In this document: positions 8,282 to 16,131 of the stretch, piece by piece | Layout of the letters: each line of letters begins with the position of its first letter | Position numbering within the stretch: position 1 is the first letter of the stretch | Source: Paramacrobiotus metropolitanus | Taxonomy: Eukaryota; Tardigrada; Eutardigrada; Parachela; Macrobiotidae | Direction: 5' to 3' | Assembly (NCBI RefSeq): GCF_019649055.1 | Contig: NW_026570655.1 | Location: 1 to 22,643, forward strand | DNA length: 22,643 bases | Translations under genes and position numbers: made by a program | Notes under the pieces: model-generated | What the model was told of the DNA's origin: nothing | The model's database searches: none | What the model saw: only the letters and a program-made list of their open reading frames with translations

Positions 8282-9432
8282 TGGACGGCCAATACTACGG
8301 CTAAGCATTCCCATTCGGTCACGCCGTAGTTCTTCTCAGCTCCATGTAGAACACGACTCGCGTAGGCGATTGGCCTTGAGTCTTGGCTGAGTATGGCTCC
8401 GATGCCAGCGCCACTTGCATCACATTCGATAGTGGTCCGCTTGGTCGCATCGAATTTGGCCAATATCGGGGCTTCCGTTAAGGCCTTCTTAATGTCGTTG
8501 AACTCGGCGGTGTGGGCGTCAGTCCAGTCGTCCTTGACCGAACTTTCCTTCCGCAGGAGTTCGTACATCTTTGAAGTCTTCTGGGCGTAGCCCAGAATAA
8601 ACTTCCGGTAATAGTTGGCGAGTCCAAGAAACGAGCGAAGTTGCCGCTCGGTCCTGGGCGGTTGTTTTTCGGCGATGGCCGCAACCTTCTCTGGGTCAGT
8701 GTGGACACCGTCCTTGCTGAGGATGTGTCCAAGGAATTGGAGTTTCTCCATTCCGAATTCGCATTTCGACGGTTTTATCGTGAATCCGGCATCCCGCAGG
8801 CAGATGAGCGTATTTCTGAACGCTTGCCGGAATTCGTCAAAGGTCTTGCCGAAGAATATCACGTCGCCGATGTATGCGAAGACGCCGCCTTTCTTGCGTG
8901 CTGGCGCCATAATCTTGTCCATGGTCATTTGGAATGTGGCTTTCCCATTGCAGACGCCAAACGGCATTCGTTTGAACCGATACATCCCTTCTGGAGTAAC
9001 GAAGGTAGTGTAGTCCATGGACGCTGGATTAATTGGGATTTGCCAGAATCCGGACTGACAGTCTACCTTGCCGTAGTAGGCGTTTCCTGCACACTGATCC
9101 AGAAGTTCGTCTGGATTGGGCAATGGGTAATTGTTCTTTTTGGTCACCGAGTTCAGCTTTATGTAGTTGATGCAGAACCGGGTGCCCATGGTTCCGTCGC
9201 CGTTTTTCTTTGAGGCGAGGACCACTGGGAAACTCCACGCTGCCATGGACGGTTCGATGACGCCTTGGTCCAGCATTTCCTGGACGTGCTTGTTGATGAA
9301 CTCGCGTCCTTTCCAACTCGTTCGGGTTGGGTCCATTTTGATGGGTGCAGCGTCGCCAGCTTCTATGACGTGGGTCACTCCCTTAACGTCGCCGTAGGGC
9401 TTTTTGGACGTGGGGAATATGGCCCTGAGTTC
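7630..9432 (-). CDS. Reverse transcriptase and RNase H (pol, central part), catalytically damaged
   Basis: This frame is open from just after the TGA at 9435-9433. The RT domain shows the usual Gypsy opening (EAGDAAPIK, PVVLASKKNG), the first catalytic Asp in KVDCQSGFWQI, MPFGVCN, and then the YxDD box as YIGD at 8874-8863: codon 8868-8866 is GGC, so the first Asp of the metal-binding pair is Gly. LGHILSKDGV and LRSFLGLANYYRKF follow. RNase H shows ECDAS, EWECLAVV and RTDHRAL, covering its acidic residues. It should copy RNA into cDNA, but loss of that Asp abolishes polymerase activity in characterised RTs. The last 30 or so residues, after the duplication junction near 7720, are out-of-frame sequence ending at 7630. 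Confidence 0.93.
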   Translation of the reverse strand, partial: ELRAIFPTSKKPYGDVKGVTHVIEAGDAAPIKMDPTRTSWKGREFINKHVQEMLDQGVIEPSMAAWSFPVVLASKKNGDGTMGTRFCINYIKLNSVTKKNNYPLPNPDELLDQCAGNAYYGKVDCQSGFWQIPINPASMDYTTFVTPEGMYRFKRMPFGVCNGKATFQMTMDKIMAPARKKGGVFAYIGDVIFFGKTFDEFRQAFRNTLICLRDAGFTIKPSKCEFGMEKLQFLGHILSKDGVHTDPEKVAAIAEKQPPRTERQLRSFLGLANYYRKFILGYAQKTSKMYELLRKESSVKDDWTDAHTAEFNDIKKALTEAPILAKFDATKRTTIECDASGAGIGAILSQDSRPIAYASRVLHGAEKNYGVTEWECLAVVLAVQKFKHYIDHGPFTVRTDHRALTNLLRCESNRPGINPRLTRWALALQARDITIEYKPGTFCDNADALSRWPLERDDDKGPHEELDQVPNFEDYKDEIPARVIKVRRLQVTDEDPTDDWDTPLLPDCNAISDWNEFSTADIRVINVPAPKPDEPDPVVPPCPENVTDRTAQELRRMQHRDPTLAKKVYEFSKIQTLHRPWTFHSKDGPQSADQPAEMRV

Positions 9433-10659
9433 TCATAAGTCCTGACGGAGTAGAGCGGTTTGCTCCTCGGTCAGGTGGTCGCCAGAATGTTCGTTGGCGA
9501 TGTGAGCGCGGATTGCGCGTTCCACTTCTGGATCTTCCTCTCCGGTTTGGAGGGAATTGATCCGGGCGAACTCTTCGTCCGTGGCCTCTTCATATGGTTC
9601 TACTCGGCCCATGTCCATACCCTTTCGGAGTATGTGGGTTTCCTTCGAATAGTTCGAGACCAATATGGTGAAACTTCTGCCGTCATGCTGGACTGGTCCG
9701 TCAAGCATGGCCAGACTCCGTTTGGTGTCCTGGCTGCCAAGATACATGAGTTTCTGCCTTGGGTCAACGGCGAAGTCGATACTGACTTGGACCGGTGTAA
9801 TGGACTCCGGTAGGAGCTCCGTTTTTACACTGGCCTGGACTTTGGCGTAGTCAGTAATGGTACGTTGTCTCTTCGGATTGTGTCCCGCCTCTTTTGGCCA
9901 TGGTAAGGCGCTGGCGTTTGGTATGGACCAATCCACGCCGTCCTCTCTGATGTCTGGCTCATAGATGTCACTGTAGTACATATGGCCGATTCTTGCACCT
10001 TTACGGAGGACTTGGTCGCGTAGAGACTTGTTTTGGATCTGGATCCATGCGCACTCGTCTTGACGTGTTTCTACCTCCGCCTCGACCGGTAGGAGTTGGC
10101 GGTGTGGTCGTCTTAACGAGTTAAAGTGGATCGGACGCTTTGGATCCATGGTTCGGTATGTGCGGACCTTTACCCAGCAGGTTGAGTAGGCTGGTATGGT
10201 GTACCGCTTATGGACGAAGACGACTTCTTTTTCTTCTTTAAGGCCTTCCATTTGCCGCTGCAGCCTGGTTCGGCGAACGGTTGGTGCTTCGGCCCGAAGT
10301 TGGCGAATGGTTGGGTCGTCTTCATCATCACTGGACTCCTCCGAAGATTGGTTGTCGGAGTCAGTATCCGGTGAGTCACTCGAGCTTTGGACGTCCGAGT
10401 CGGTAGACTCGGGTTTGTCGTCCTGCTCTGACTGTGGCTCGCCTTTGTCCTCGTTAGAGGTTGGCTCGCCGCCGGTCACCGTTGGTGCCGGTTCAGTTAA
10501 GGGATCCGGTTCTTGGTTCTCTGGCGACCCGGTTTCGACTTCCTGCTTCTCAGGTTTGTCCGAGTCAGCCGGTGTGGTAGGACGGTCCCCGTTAGGGAGT
10601 GGTGAGGCTGGTCGGCCTCTGGTCCACCGTTGAACAGCACGGGTCTGGATGGCCTCGTA
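9433..10659 (-). CDS. Pol linker between protease and RT
   Basis: This frame is open from a TAA at 10662-10660 down to a TGA at 9435-9433, directly in frame with RT. The first 120 or so codons are acidic and Ser/Pro/Glu-rich. Two beta-rich modules of the type found between protease and RT in many Gypsy polyproteins follow: one with VFVHKRYTIPAYSTCWVKVR and RKGARIGHMY, the second with FTILVSNYSKETHILRKGMD and GRVEP. The end (TEEQTALLRQDL, then a stop) leads into the RT N-terminal region. No start codon is expected: the segment should be read as part of Gag-Pol, but it is one frame (+1) from the protease ORF. The TGA is best explained as a point mutation, since coding resemblance continues on both sides. 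Confidence 0.8.
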   Translation of the reverse strand, partial: YEAIQTRAVQRWTRGRPASPLPNGDRPTTPADSDKPEKQEVETGSPENQEPDPLTEPAPTVTGGEPTSNEDKGEPQSEQDDKPESTDSDVQSSSDSPDTDSDNQSSEESSDDEDDPTIRQLRAEAPTVRRTRLQRQMEGLKEEKEVVFVHKRYTIPAYSTCWVKVRTYRTMDPKRPIHFNSLRRPHRQLLPVEAEVETRQDECAWIQIQNKSLRDQVLRKGARIGHMYYSDIYEPDIREDGVDWSIPNASALPWPKEAGHNPKRQRTITDYAKVQASVKTELLPESITPVQVSIDFAVDPRQKLMYLGSQDTKRSLAMLDGPVQHDGRSFTILVSNYSKETHILRKGMDMGRVEPYEEATDEEFARINSLQTGEEDPEVERAIRAHIANEHSGDHLTEEQTALLRQDL

Positions 10660-12586
10660 TTACTGCTTCAACGCCATCTCCACAAAGAGGACAAGTCAGT
10701 TGGACTTCCTCGGATGAAGGGTCCTGCGTGAGGCTGGTGTCCCTTCTATAGCCTCCCTGTTCTGGATGTAGGCCATCAACGAAGCGCACTCTTGTCGCTA
10801 TGTGCGGTGCGGCTTCTGGCAATGGTGCCGATATGGTCCTGACGTTGGTCACGGACAAGTCATACTTTGGCCATATGCTGGCGGTTACACCAGTATGTTG
10901 GGCCATATTCTTGTGAAGTGTTATAATTTCGTCGAAGAGGTCCGGGCACATCCGTTGGAGTGCCTTCGGGGTTTCCATGTGGTACTCTTTGTATTCCCAC
11001 AACAGGGCTAGACGTTCGTCCTCCCATAGTTGTCCCTCTTCGAGTAGTTTGTCCATTTCTTGGGCAAACGGTCCGTATTCGGCTCCAATCTGCGCCCACG
11101 TTTGTAGCACGCCTTTTTCTTCAAGCCAGCCCTCTTCGAGGGCAAGGAGTCGGTCAGCGCGGTACTGGAGGAAGTTTCGTACTCCAATGAACCATGTCTT
11201 GTATCGCTGGACCAGTTTCTCCTTAGTTTCTCTGTCAGGCACCGGTCGTTGGGCCGGTGCCTCTGGTATCGGGATAGTCTTTACTATCCCGTGATTTGGC
11301 TTGAGTATGCCAGAGCGGAATTGATTCATGTAGCGCTCAATGGCGTTGTGGACGCGCAACTCCCAGACGAGGCTTTCAATGGTGTCCAGGCATTCCGAAC
11401 AGGTGGAAGCTCGGACAGTCGGGTCGCGAAGCCGATTTATCCTCACTTCATTGTCGGATCCCGGTGCCTCTGGTATCGGGATACACTTTACCGCGTCCCA
11501 TACGATTTCTTCGTTTGGCTTCAGGATAAAGGTGAACTTGGAGTGAAGGTAATCACATCCGAGTAAAACTTGCACGTCCGATGTCGTCGGTTGGACGAAA
11601 AACGTGTGGTGGCTCTTGTATCCCTGCAGTGTCACCGGTACGGTGCAGCAGTGGGAGACCACAAAGGCGGTTTGGCCGCCAACACCAAGGATTTTGGTGT
11701 TCCGTCCTAATGGCTCCATTTTGATGCCATTGGCGGTGCAGAATTGCTGGGTGATGAGGGATGTCTCCGCTCCAGTGTCCAGCATAGCGAGCGTGTGGAC
11801 TGGTCCAATTTGGACTGAGTGTGTCCAGGCTCTAACAGTCTTCGGTTTGCGATTCTCGTCAAGACCAACTGTCACTTCCCGCATCACCGGCATAATGGGG
11901 ATTAGCGACACTGGTCCTGGATCGTTAGAAGCATCCATGGGTGTTGGGAGCTTCTGTTGGGCGGACTGTTCTTGTGGCACTGTCCCCGTTTCCCTTAAGG
12001 TCGAGAACATCTGCTTTTGGTTCAGGAAAGTCCGTGAACTGTTAATGGTCCGCGCTATTGGTGCGGATCCGAGGGGTCGTCCTCCGGTCTGGAGCTCACA
12101 GATTCGGGGGTTAGACGCCTCAAGTGGTTCGGCTGTCCACTCCTCTGGTGGATCAACCTCGCTGTCCGTATTTTGTACGGACCATCCCTCCGGTGCACTG
12201 TCGGATGAGGATGATTCTGACGCCGATCTGGGGTACGTCATGTTCGTGGTGCGACGTCTCGCTTTTCCACGTGGTCGGTTTACCTGGACAATAGTCCCGG
12301 CTCCGAAAAACGACTTGGCTGCTGGTTGGACGGCTGTCGGTTTGGCCTCAACTCTAGGGCCAAACAATCCAGGCGCAACCTCTATGCATCCTGGCATGGC
12401 CGGAACTCTAGGGCCATGTGGCTTAGTCGCCGGTTGGGCGCTAAACCTGGATCCGCCGGCGGCTGGTTTGGCGGCCGGGTCCGGATCCGGGGTTAATGGA
12501 ACAAGGGGGTTAGTTATATCCGGCGGTTTTGGTTCCGGTAATAGGTCAGGAGAGTTGCCGTTACTCCCTGACCTTAAGCGTTTCCC
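10592..12586 (-). CDS. Retropepsin-type aspartic protease ORF (pol, 5' part)
   Basis: This frame is open from the frameshift heptamer at 12586 to a TAA at 10594-10592; the first ATG is at 12397, but entry by -1 frameshifting from gag explains the upstream open stretch better. The active site is LDTGAETSLI, with D-T-G at 11779-11771. The flap-like ILGVGG and the C-terminal LLGCDYL, matching the family's second conserved loop, follow. A retropepsin works as a dimer and matures Gag and Gag-Pol. An unassigned mostly helical region of about 270 residues follows, with many Trp and Glu. Near the end (10693-10634) lies a Cys/His cluster (CPLC, H, CC) that could bind zinc. The ORF overlaps the next pol frame at 10659-10592. 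Confidence 0.88.
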   Translation of the reverse strand, partial: GKRLRSGSNGNSPDLLPEPKPPDITNPLVPLTPDPDPAAKPAAGGSRFSAQPATKPHGPRVPAMPGCIEVAPGLFGPRVEAKPTAVQPAAKSFFGAGTIVQVNRPRGKARRRTTNMTYPRSASESSSSDSAPEGWSVQNTDSEVDPPEEWTAEPLEASNPRICELQTGGRPLGSAPIARTINSSRTFLNQKQMFSTLRETGTVPQEQSAQQKLPTPMDASNDPGPVSLIPIMPVMREVTVGLDENRKPKTVRAWTHSVQIGPVHTLAMLDTGAETSLITQQFCTANGIKMEPLGRNTKILGVGGQTAFVVSHCCTVPVTLQGYKSHHTFFVQPTTSDVQVLLGCDYLHSKFTFILKPNEEIVWDAVKCIPIPEAPGSDNEVRINRLRDPTVRASTCSECLDTIESLVWELRVHNAIERYMNQFRSGILKPNHGIVKTIPIPEAPAQRPVPDRETKEKLVQRYKTWFIGVRNFLQYRADRLLALEEGWLEEKGVLQTWAQIGAEYGPFAQEMDKLLEEGQLWEDERLALLWEYKEYHMETPKALQRMCPDLFDEIITLHKNMAQHTGVTASIWPKYDLSVTNVRTISAPLPEAAPHIATRVRFVDGLHPEQGGYRRDTSLTQDPSSEEVQLTCPLCGDGVEAVIRGHPDPCCSTVDQRPTSLTTP
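12544..12586 (-). promoter_or_regulatory. Gag-pol -1 ribosomal frameshift signal
   Basis: In the gag frame the RNA reads G GGA AAC (12586-12580), a canonical X XXY YYZ heptamer, followed by one codon and the gag stop TAA (12576-12574). A stem begins after a 6-nt spacer: GGTCAGG (12573-12567) pairs with CCTGACC (12550-12544), extendable by a G-U pair, with a loop of about 16 nt. The protease ORF is in exactly the -1 frame and is open through this site. Heptamer, phase, spacing, stem and destination frame all agree. Confidence 0.88.
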
Positions 12587-14295
12587 GCAGTTGGGCTGGC
12601 CCGGTTAGAGCCACTGCCATTGCCGTTAGGCTTCAACTGCTGGTCGGTCAGCGGTGGTAAGGCGGTCCTTTCGGTCGCGGGTGTTTGAAATCCGCGTGGC
12701 CCGCCATTTTGCCGGTTTCCACCACCGGACCCACTTCCTGATCCGGTGGACTGTCTTCGATTGCCACTTCCCCCGGTACCACGTTGTGGTCGGGCACTTA
12801 GTGGCACTAGGCCGAAGCGGTTGGGATTTTGTGCCCCCGTCGGGTGTCCCTTCATGTACCGCTCGCGCCAATCCAGGACCCAATTCCGGTTGGGATTGTC
12901 CTGGATATTCCGGTTGGCGTAGCCGCATTCGCTGGTTTTGTGGTTTCCCCAGAGACAGAAGTTGCACGTTATGGCTTTGTCCCTGGCCCACCTTTCGAAC
13001 ATTCGTTCGATGCGGTCGATGTACATATCGTCCGACTTGCGAGCCTCTGCGGAGTTTTGCGCTTGGCTTTGGCCGGTTTGGCCTCCGCTGCCTCCTTGGC
13101 TCTGGTTGTTGCGTCTGGGGCCGTTGTTGTTGCCGCCTCGCTTTCCGCTGAAGCTGGCGCTTTGGCCACCAGAGTATCCGCCTCTTTGCGTTCCGCCGCC
13201 ATTCCCCTGGCCGTAGCCAAAGTTGCCCTGGTTCGGGTTTTGGCCATAGCCTTCACCTTCGCCGTTGGGCGGTGTGGCCCCCCGTTGTGGGGAGTTAATG
13301 TTCATAGCCGCGATGGCGGCGTATGATGAATCCACCTGGGGTTGTGGTGAGATCATTTGGTGCGGGGGATAGTAGGCTGGCGGTGTTGGCTGACGAAATA
13401 CGACTTGGGCTGGTGGCGTGGGTACGGCCGCCCGTATTACCGGGTAATCTTGGCCCGCCTTCCCGTCGTACTGGGGCTTTCCTGACGTAAACTGCCGGAT
13501 GTAGTCCCGAAATTCTGTCGGGGACTTCGGCAGTCTGATGTCCAGGGCACGGCGCAGTTCAGGCTCATGCACATTGGTTTTGAGGAAGTGCAGAGTCATC
13601 GTGTCATCCAAGTTGGCGCTGGCCTGGAGAGTCAGGATATCGTCGTAATATTGTTCAGGCGTCTCGTATCCGTGCCGGTAGGTACGGTGCGTGATATCAC
13701 CCAGAGCGTTAGCTTGCTGGTTATTGTCGCCGTATCGATCCTGGAACTTCTGGAGCCATTCCTCAACTGTGTAACCGTCGCCTTCCTCACGGCTGCTCTG
13801 GCCCATGTACCACTCCTTGACCGGTTTGGTCAAGGCCCCATAGATTCGGCTCATGAAGTCAGGGTCCGGCTTGTTTAAGTCGGAGGACTGCTTACAGATC
13901 CGTCGGACCTGTGCAATCCATCCCTTGACCATGGTTTTGTCGCCGTCGAAGGGTGGTATGGCGGTACGGTTGTTGGCCTTGGCTGCGGCTTTCGCGTAGC
14001 GGTCGATGGCCTCCAGATTATTGAGTGGGGGACTGGCCCTTGGCGAAGGTGCAGGCGTTATCTGCTGTACCACTACTTGTGGTGGCGGCTGCAGTGCCTG
14101 TGGCGCTGGGCCGGGGATGTATTGGATGGCTCCGTTGGAAGCCAACCATCCGTATGTCCCATTAGGTAGTTGGACCAATGTGGGCGCATTTTGGCCCTGG
14201 TTTGGCTGAGTAGCCGGTCCGGGTGGTGCCGCGGCCGTTGGGCCGGCACCGGGTGGGTGGGCACACTTTGGCCCTGGGGCTGGCCCGGGGGCACG
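12574..14295 (-). CDS. Gag, capsid and nucleocapsid part
   Basis: This frame is open from after a TAA at 14298-14296 to the TAA at 12576-12574, and is in the same frame as the coiled-coil gag ORF upstream. It has no ATG near its start (the longest open start is a TTG at 14178), so it is probably the continuation of one long gag interrupted by that TAA. A Pro/Gln-rich linker leads into a helical capsid-like region (about 14000-13490) with the tryptophan and YGD pattern typical of retrotransposon Gag. A Gly/Asn/Gln-rich low-complexity stretch follows (about 13290-13060). One zinc knuckle, C-x2-C-x4-H-x4-C, lies at 12966-12925. A PPAY motif near 13370 resembles a late domain. Gag packages the RNA and forms the particle; the frameshift signal sits at its 3' end. 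Confidence 0.9.
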   Translation of the reverse strand, partial: RAPGPAPGPKCAHPPGAGPTAAAPPGPATQPNQGQNAPTLVQLPNGTYGWLASNGAIQYIPGPAPQALQPPPQVVVQQITPAPSPRASPPLNNLEAIDRYAKAAAKANNRTAIPPFDGDKTMVKGWIAQVRRICKQSSDLNKPDPDFMSRIYGALTKPVKEWYMGQSSREEGDGYTVEEWLQKFQDRYGDNNQQANALGDITHRTYRHGYETPEQYYDDILTLQASANLDDTMTLHFLKTNVHEPELRRALDIRLPKSPTEFRDYIRQFTSGKPQYDGKAGQDYPVIRAAVPTPPAQVVFRQPTPPAYYPPHQMISPQPQVDSSYAAIAAMNINSPQRGATPPNGEGEGYGQNPNQGNFGYGQGNGGGTQRGGYSGGQSASFSGKRGGNNNGPRRNNQSQGGSGGQTGQSQAQNSAEARKSDDMYIDRIERMFERWARDKAITCNFCLWGNHKTSECGYANRNIQDNPNRNWVLDWRERYMKGHPTGAQNPNRFGLVPLSARPQRGTGGSGNRRQSTGSGSGSGGGNRQNGGPRGFQTPATERTALPPLTDQQLKPNGNGSGSNRASPTAGNA

Positions 14296-14324
14296 TTATG
14301 GCCCGGGGGCACACTTTGGCCCGG
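14260..14324 (-). repeat. Degenerate minisatellite inside gag that creates a stop codon
   Basis: About 18-bp units with a GGCCCGGGGGCAC core on the plus strand are repeated imperfectly. On the sense strand most units encode Gly-Pro-Lys-Cys-Ala-Pro. One unit differs by a few bases and carries the TAA at 14298-14296 that splits gag. Confidence 0.75.
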
Positions 14325-16131
14325 TTGTGGCTGGGCTTGGCCCGGTTGGGCTGCCGATGAGACAGGAGGGCCAGTTAGGCTTAGTTGGCCTATAAGTGGG
14401 TGTGCCACTTTGTTGGCCTATAAGTTGCACCGTTGGTGTGCCACTTTGGCCTCCCATCTGTCCAAACGAGAACTTTGGGCTCGGCGGGTGTGACCCGTTT
14501 GGGTCCGCGCCAGAGGTGTGAGCCTGGCCCGAGCCAAAGTATGGGCTCGGGTTAGGGTTGAGGTTCGGATAAAGTGAGCTTGACCCGAAGGATCCGTGGC
14601 TCGGCGTCTGGTTCTGAGACGGCGGCTGGTTCAGGCCGAAGCTGAATGGCCATGTTGGCACAGACGGTTGTGTCTGTGTAGCTGGCGTCACTATGGTCGT
14701 TGGACCCATAGTGGCTGAGGTAGTTGTCGGGACCGGTTGTGGCGGCACGGTTGGTGTCGCCGTTGATGATCCCTGGTTGACGGGGCTCGAGGGCGCCGGT
14801 ATGGTTGGCCCAAGAGGCGATTGTCCCGTCGATGGCTCCGTTAGGAGGACATTAGCGTGGTAACGCTGCTGGTGATACACTGGCTGCTGGTAGAACCGTT
14901 GGTCCTGCCGCAGCGCCTCGTCGACTTTGGCTTGTCGACGCTGTGTATCCGAGTTCGGAAAGGTGTGGTATGAAGGTGGCTCAGCGGACATCTCGGAATG
15001 TAAATTCTCGAGATGAGATTTTTCCGCATCTAAGCAGGCGTTCTCCGTGCTTAGCCTTTCCAGGTCCTCATTGAGTTCGGTGATTCGTTGGGTGGCCGCC
15101 TGGTAGTCTTTGACCAGGCCGGCGTTGTTGGCCTCCAGGTTGATTATCCGGTCATGTTGGCCCTGGATCACCAGTTTGGCTTGGCCGAAGGCCTGCTCCA
15201 GTTGGACAAAGTTCTGTTGTCCAATGGCACTGTTTTGCGCCATTTGGGCCCGAGCCGTTGACCCGGTCCGGAGCTGGTCCTGGAGTGCAGCGTTCTGCTG
15301 CTGGAGTTGCACGATTTGTGCTTCCAAGAGGCGGGCCGTTAGGTCCCACTGTCCTCCAGGTTGAGTGGCTTGCAACAGAGTCTGGTAGTTCTGTTGCAGC
15401 ATGTTGTAGCCGTTGCGCAGGGCGTTGGTCTCGTCCTGCAGGTTGGCCAGATCGTCGGTTAGGCGATCGTTGTCGATTTGGAGACGGTCCGTCTCCTCAT
15501 CAGTTTGATCAATGGTGACCCTGGCTTGGTGCAGGTCAGATTTGGCCTGGGTCAGCTCGGTCCTCGTTGAGGCGAGCAGGAATTCCAGCCCCGCCACCGC
15601 CACTTCTAGGCGATGAATGTCCTTGTTGAGCTGGTCGCGCTCAACGTCCGGATACGGGGCCAACTTGAGTCTGGTAAACTCAAGTTGGGTCTGGGCCTGT
15701 AGGGCCAAGACACGTTTGGCCTCGGCATCCGATTTAGATGCGAGGGTCTTGTAATGGTCGATCTGTTCCCTCATCAGCTGTTCGGCTGATAAGGCGACTT
15801 CATTGGCGGCGACAAGCTGTTTGGTCAGGTCCCGCACTCTGGTCCTGAGAACTTCGATGTTGTCGATATCCTCGGGCGGGGTTGCCTGGATCAGCTTGTC
15901 CGGGCTGAATGCGGCGCGGCTCATGTCCAAGGATGACCGGTTCAGGTCGATCCTCATTGTGGTCCTGGTCAGATGTCCCAGGTCCAATGGTGGAAGGTCC
16001 GGGCCCGGCTGGGTCCGGCCTGGCGCGCCGATGACGTCATTGGTTGGTGACGGCGTTGCTTGGTTCGAGCCATTGGCTTCGAACATGATTGGTGACTGAC
16101 TCATGAGCGGTTGGCCCTGGTCATGTCCCAT
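14296..16131 (-). CDS. Gag, coiled-coil part
   Basis: 611 codons from the ATG at 16131. After a Pro-rich start, residues of about 88-400 form a long coiled coil with heptad-like Leu/Ile spacing and many Gln, Glu, Asp and Arg residues, interrupted by a Pro near 150 and a Gly-Gly near 249. The rest is Pro/Ser/Thr/Gln-rich. The ORF ends at the TAA at 14298 inside a small minisatellite; the capsid-nucleocapsid ORF continues in the same frame. It overlaps the N-terminal gag ORF by 31 nt in the -1 phase. No slippery heptamer is visible in that overlap, so an ancestral indel, re-initiation or leaky scanning are the options. Long coiled coils are found in foamy-type Gag proteins but not usually in Ty3 Gag; here it probably drives oligomerisation (inference). 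Confidence 0.82.
   Translation of the reverse strand: MGHDQGQPLMSQSPIMFEANGSNQATPSPTNDVIGAPGRTQPGPDLPPLDLGHLTRTTMRIDLNRSSLDMSRAAFSPDKLIQATPPEDIDNIEVLRTRVRDLTKQLVAANEVALSAEQLMREQIDHYKTLASKSDAEAKRVLALQAQTQLEFTRLKLAPYPDVERDQLNKDIHRLEVAVAGLEFLLASTRTELTQAKSDLHQARVTIDQTDEETDRLQIDNDRLTDDLANLQDETNALRNGYNMLQQNYQTLLQATQPGGQWDLTARLLEAQIVQLQQQNAALQDQLRTGSTARAQMAQNSAIGQQNFVQLEQAFGQAKLVIQGQHDRIINLEANNAGLVKDYQAATQRITELNEDLERLSTENACLDAEKSHLENLHSEMSAEPPSYHTFPNSDTQRRQAKVDEALRQDQRFYQQPVYHQQRYHANVLLTEPSTGQSPLGPTIPAPSSPVNQGSSTATPTVPPQPVPTTTSATMGPTTIVTPATQTQPSVPTWPFSFGLNQPPSQNQTPSHGSFGSSSLYPNLNPNPSPYFGSGQAHTSGADPNGSHPPSPKFSFGQMGGQSGTPTVQLIGQQSGTPTYRPTKPNWPSCLIGSPTGPSPATTGPKCAPGP

Noticed and set aside
11604-12608. 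334-codon plus-strand open frame opposite the protease
   Set aside because: No start context, no recognisable domain, and the minus strand holds a clear retropepsin.
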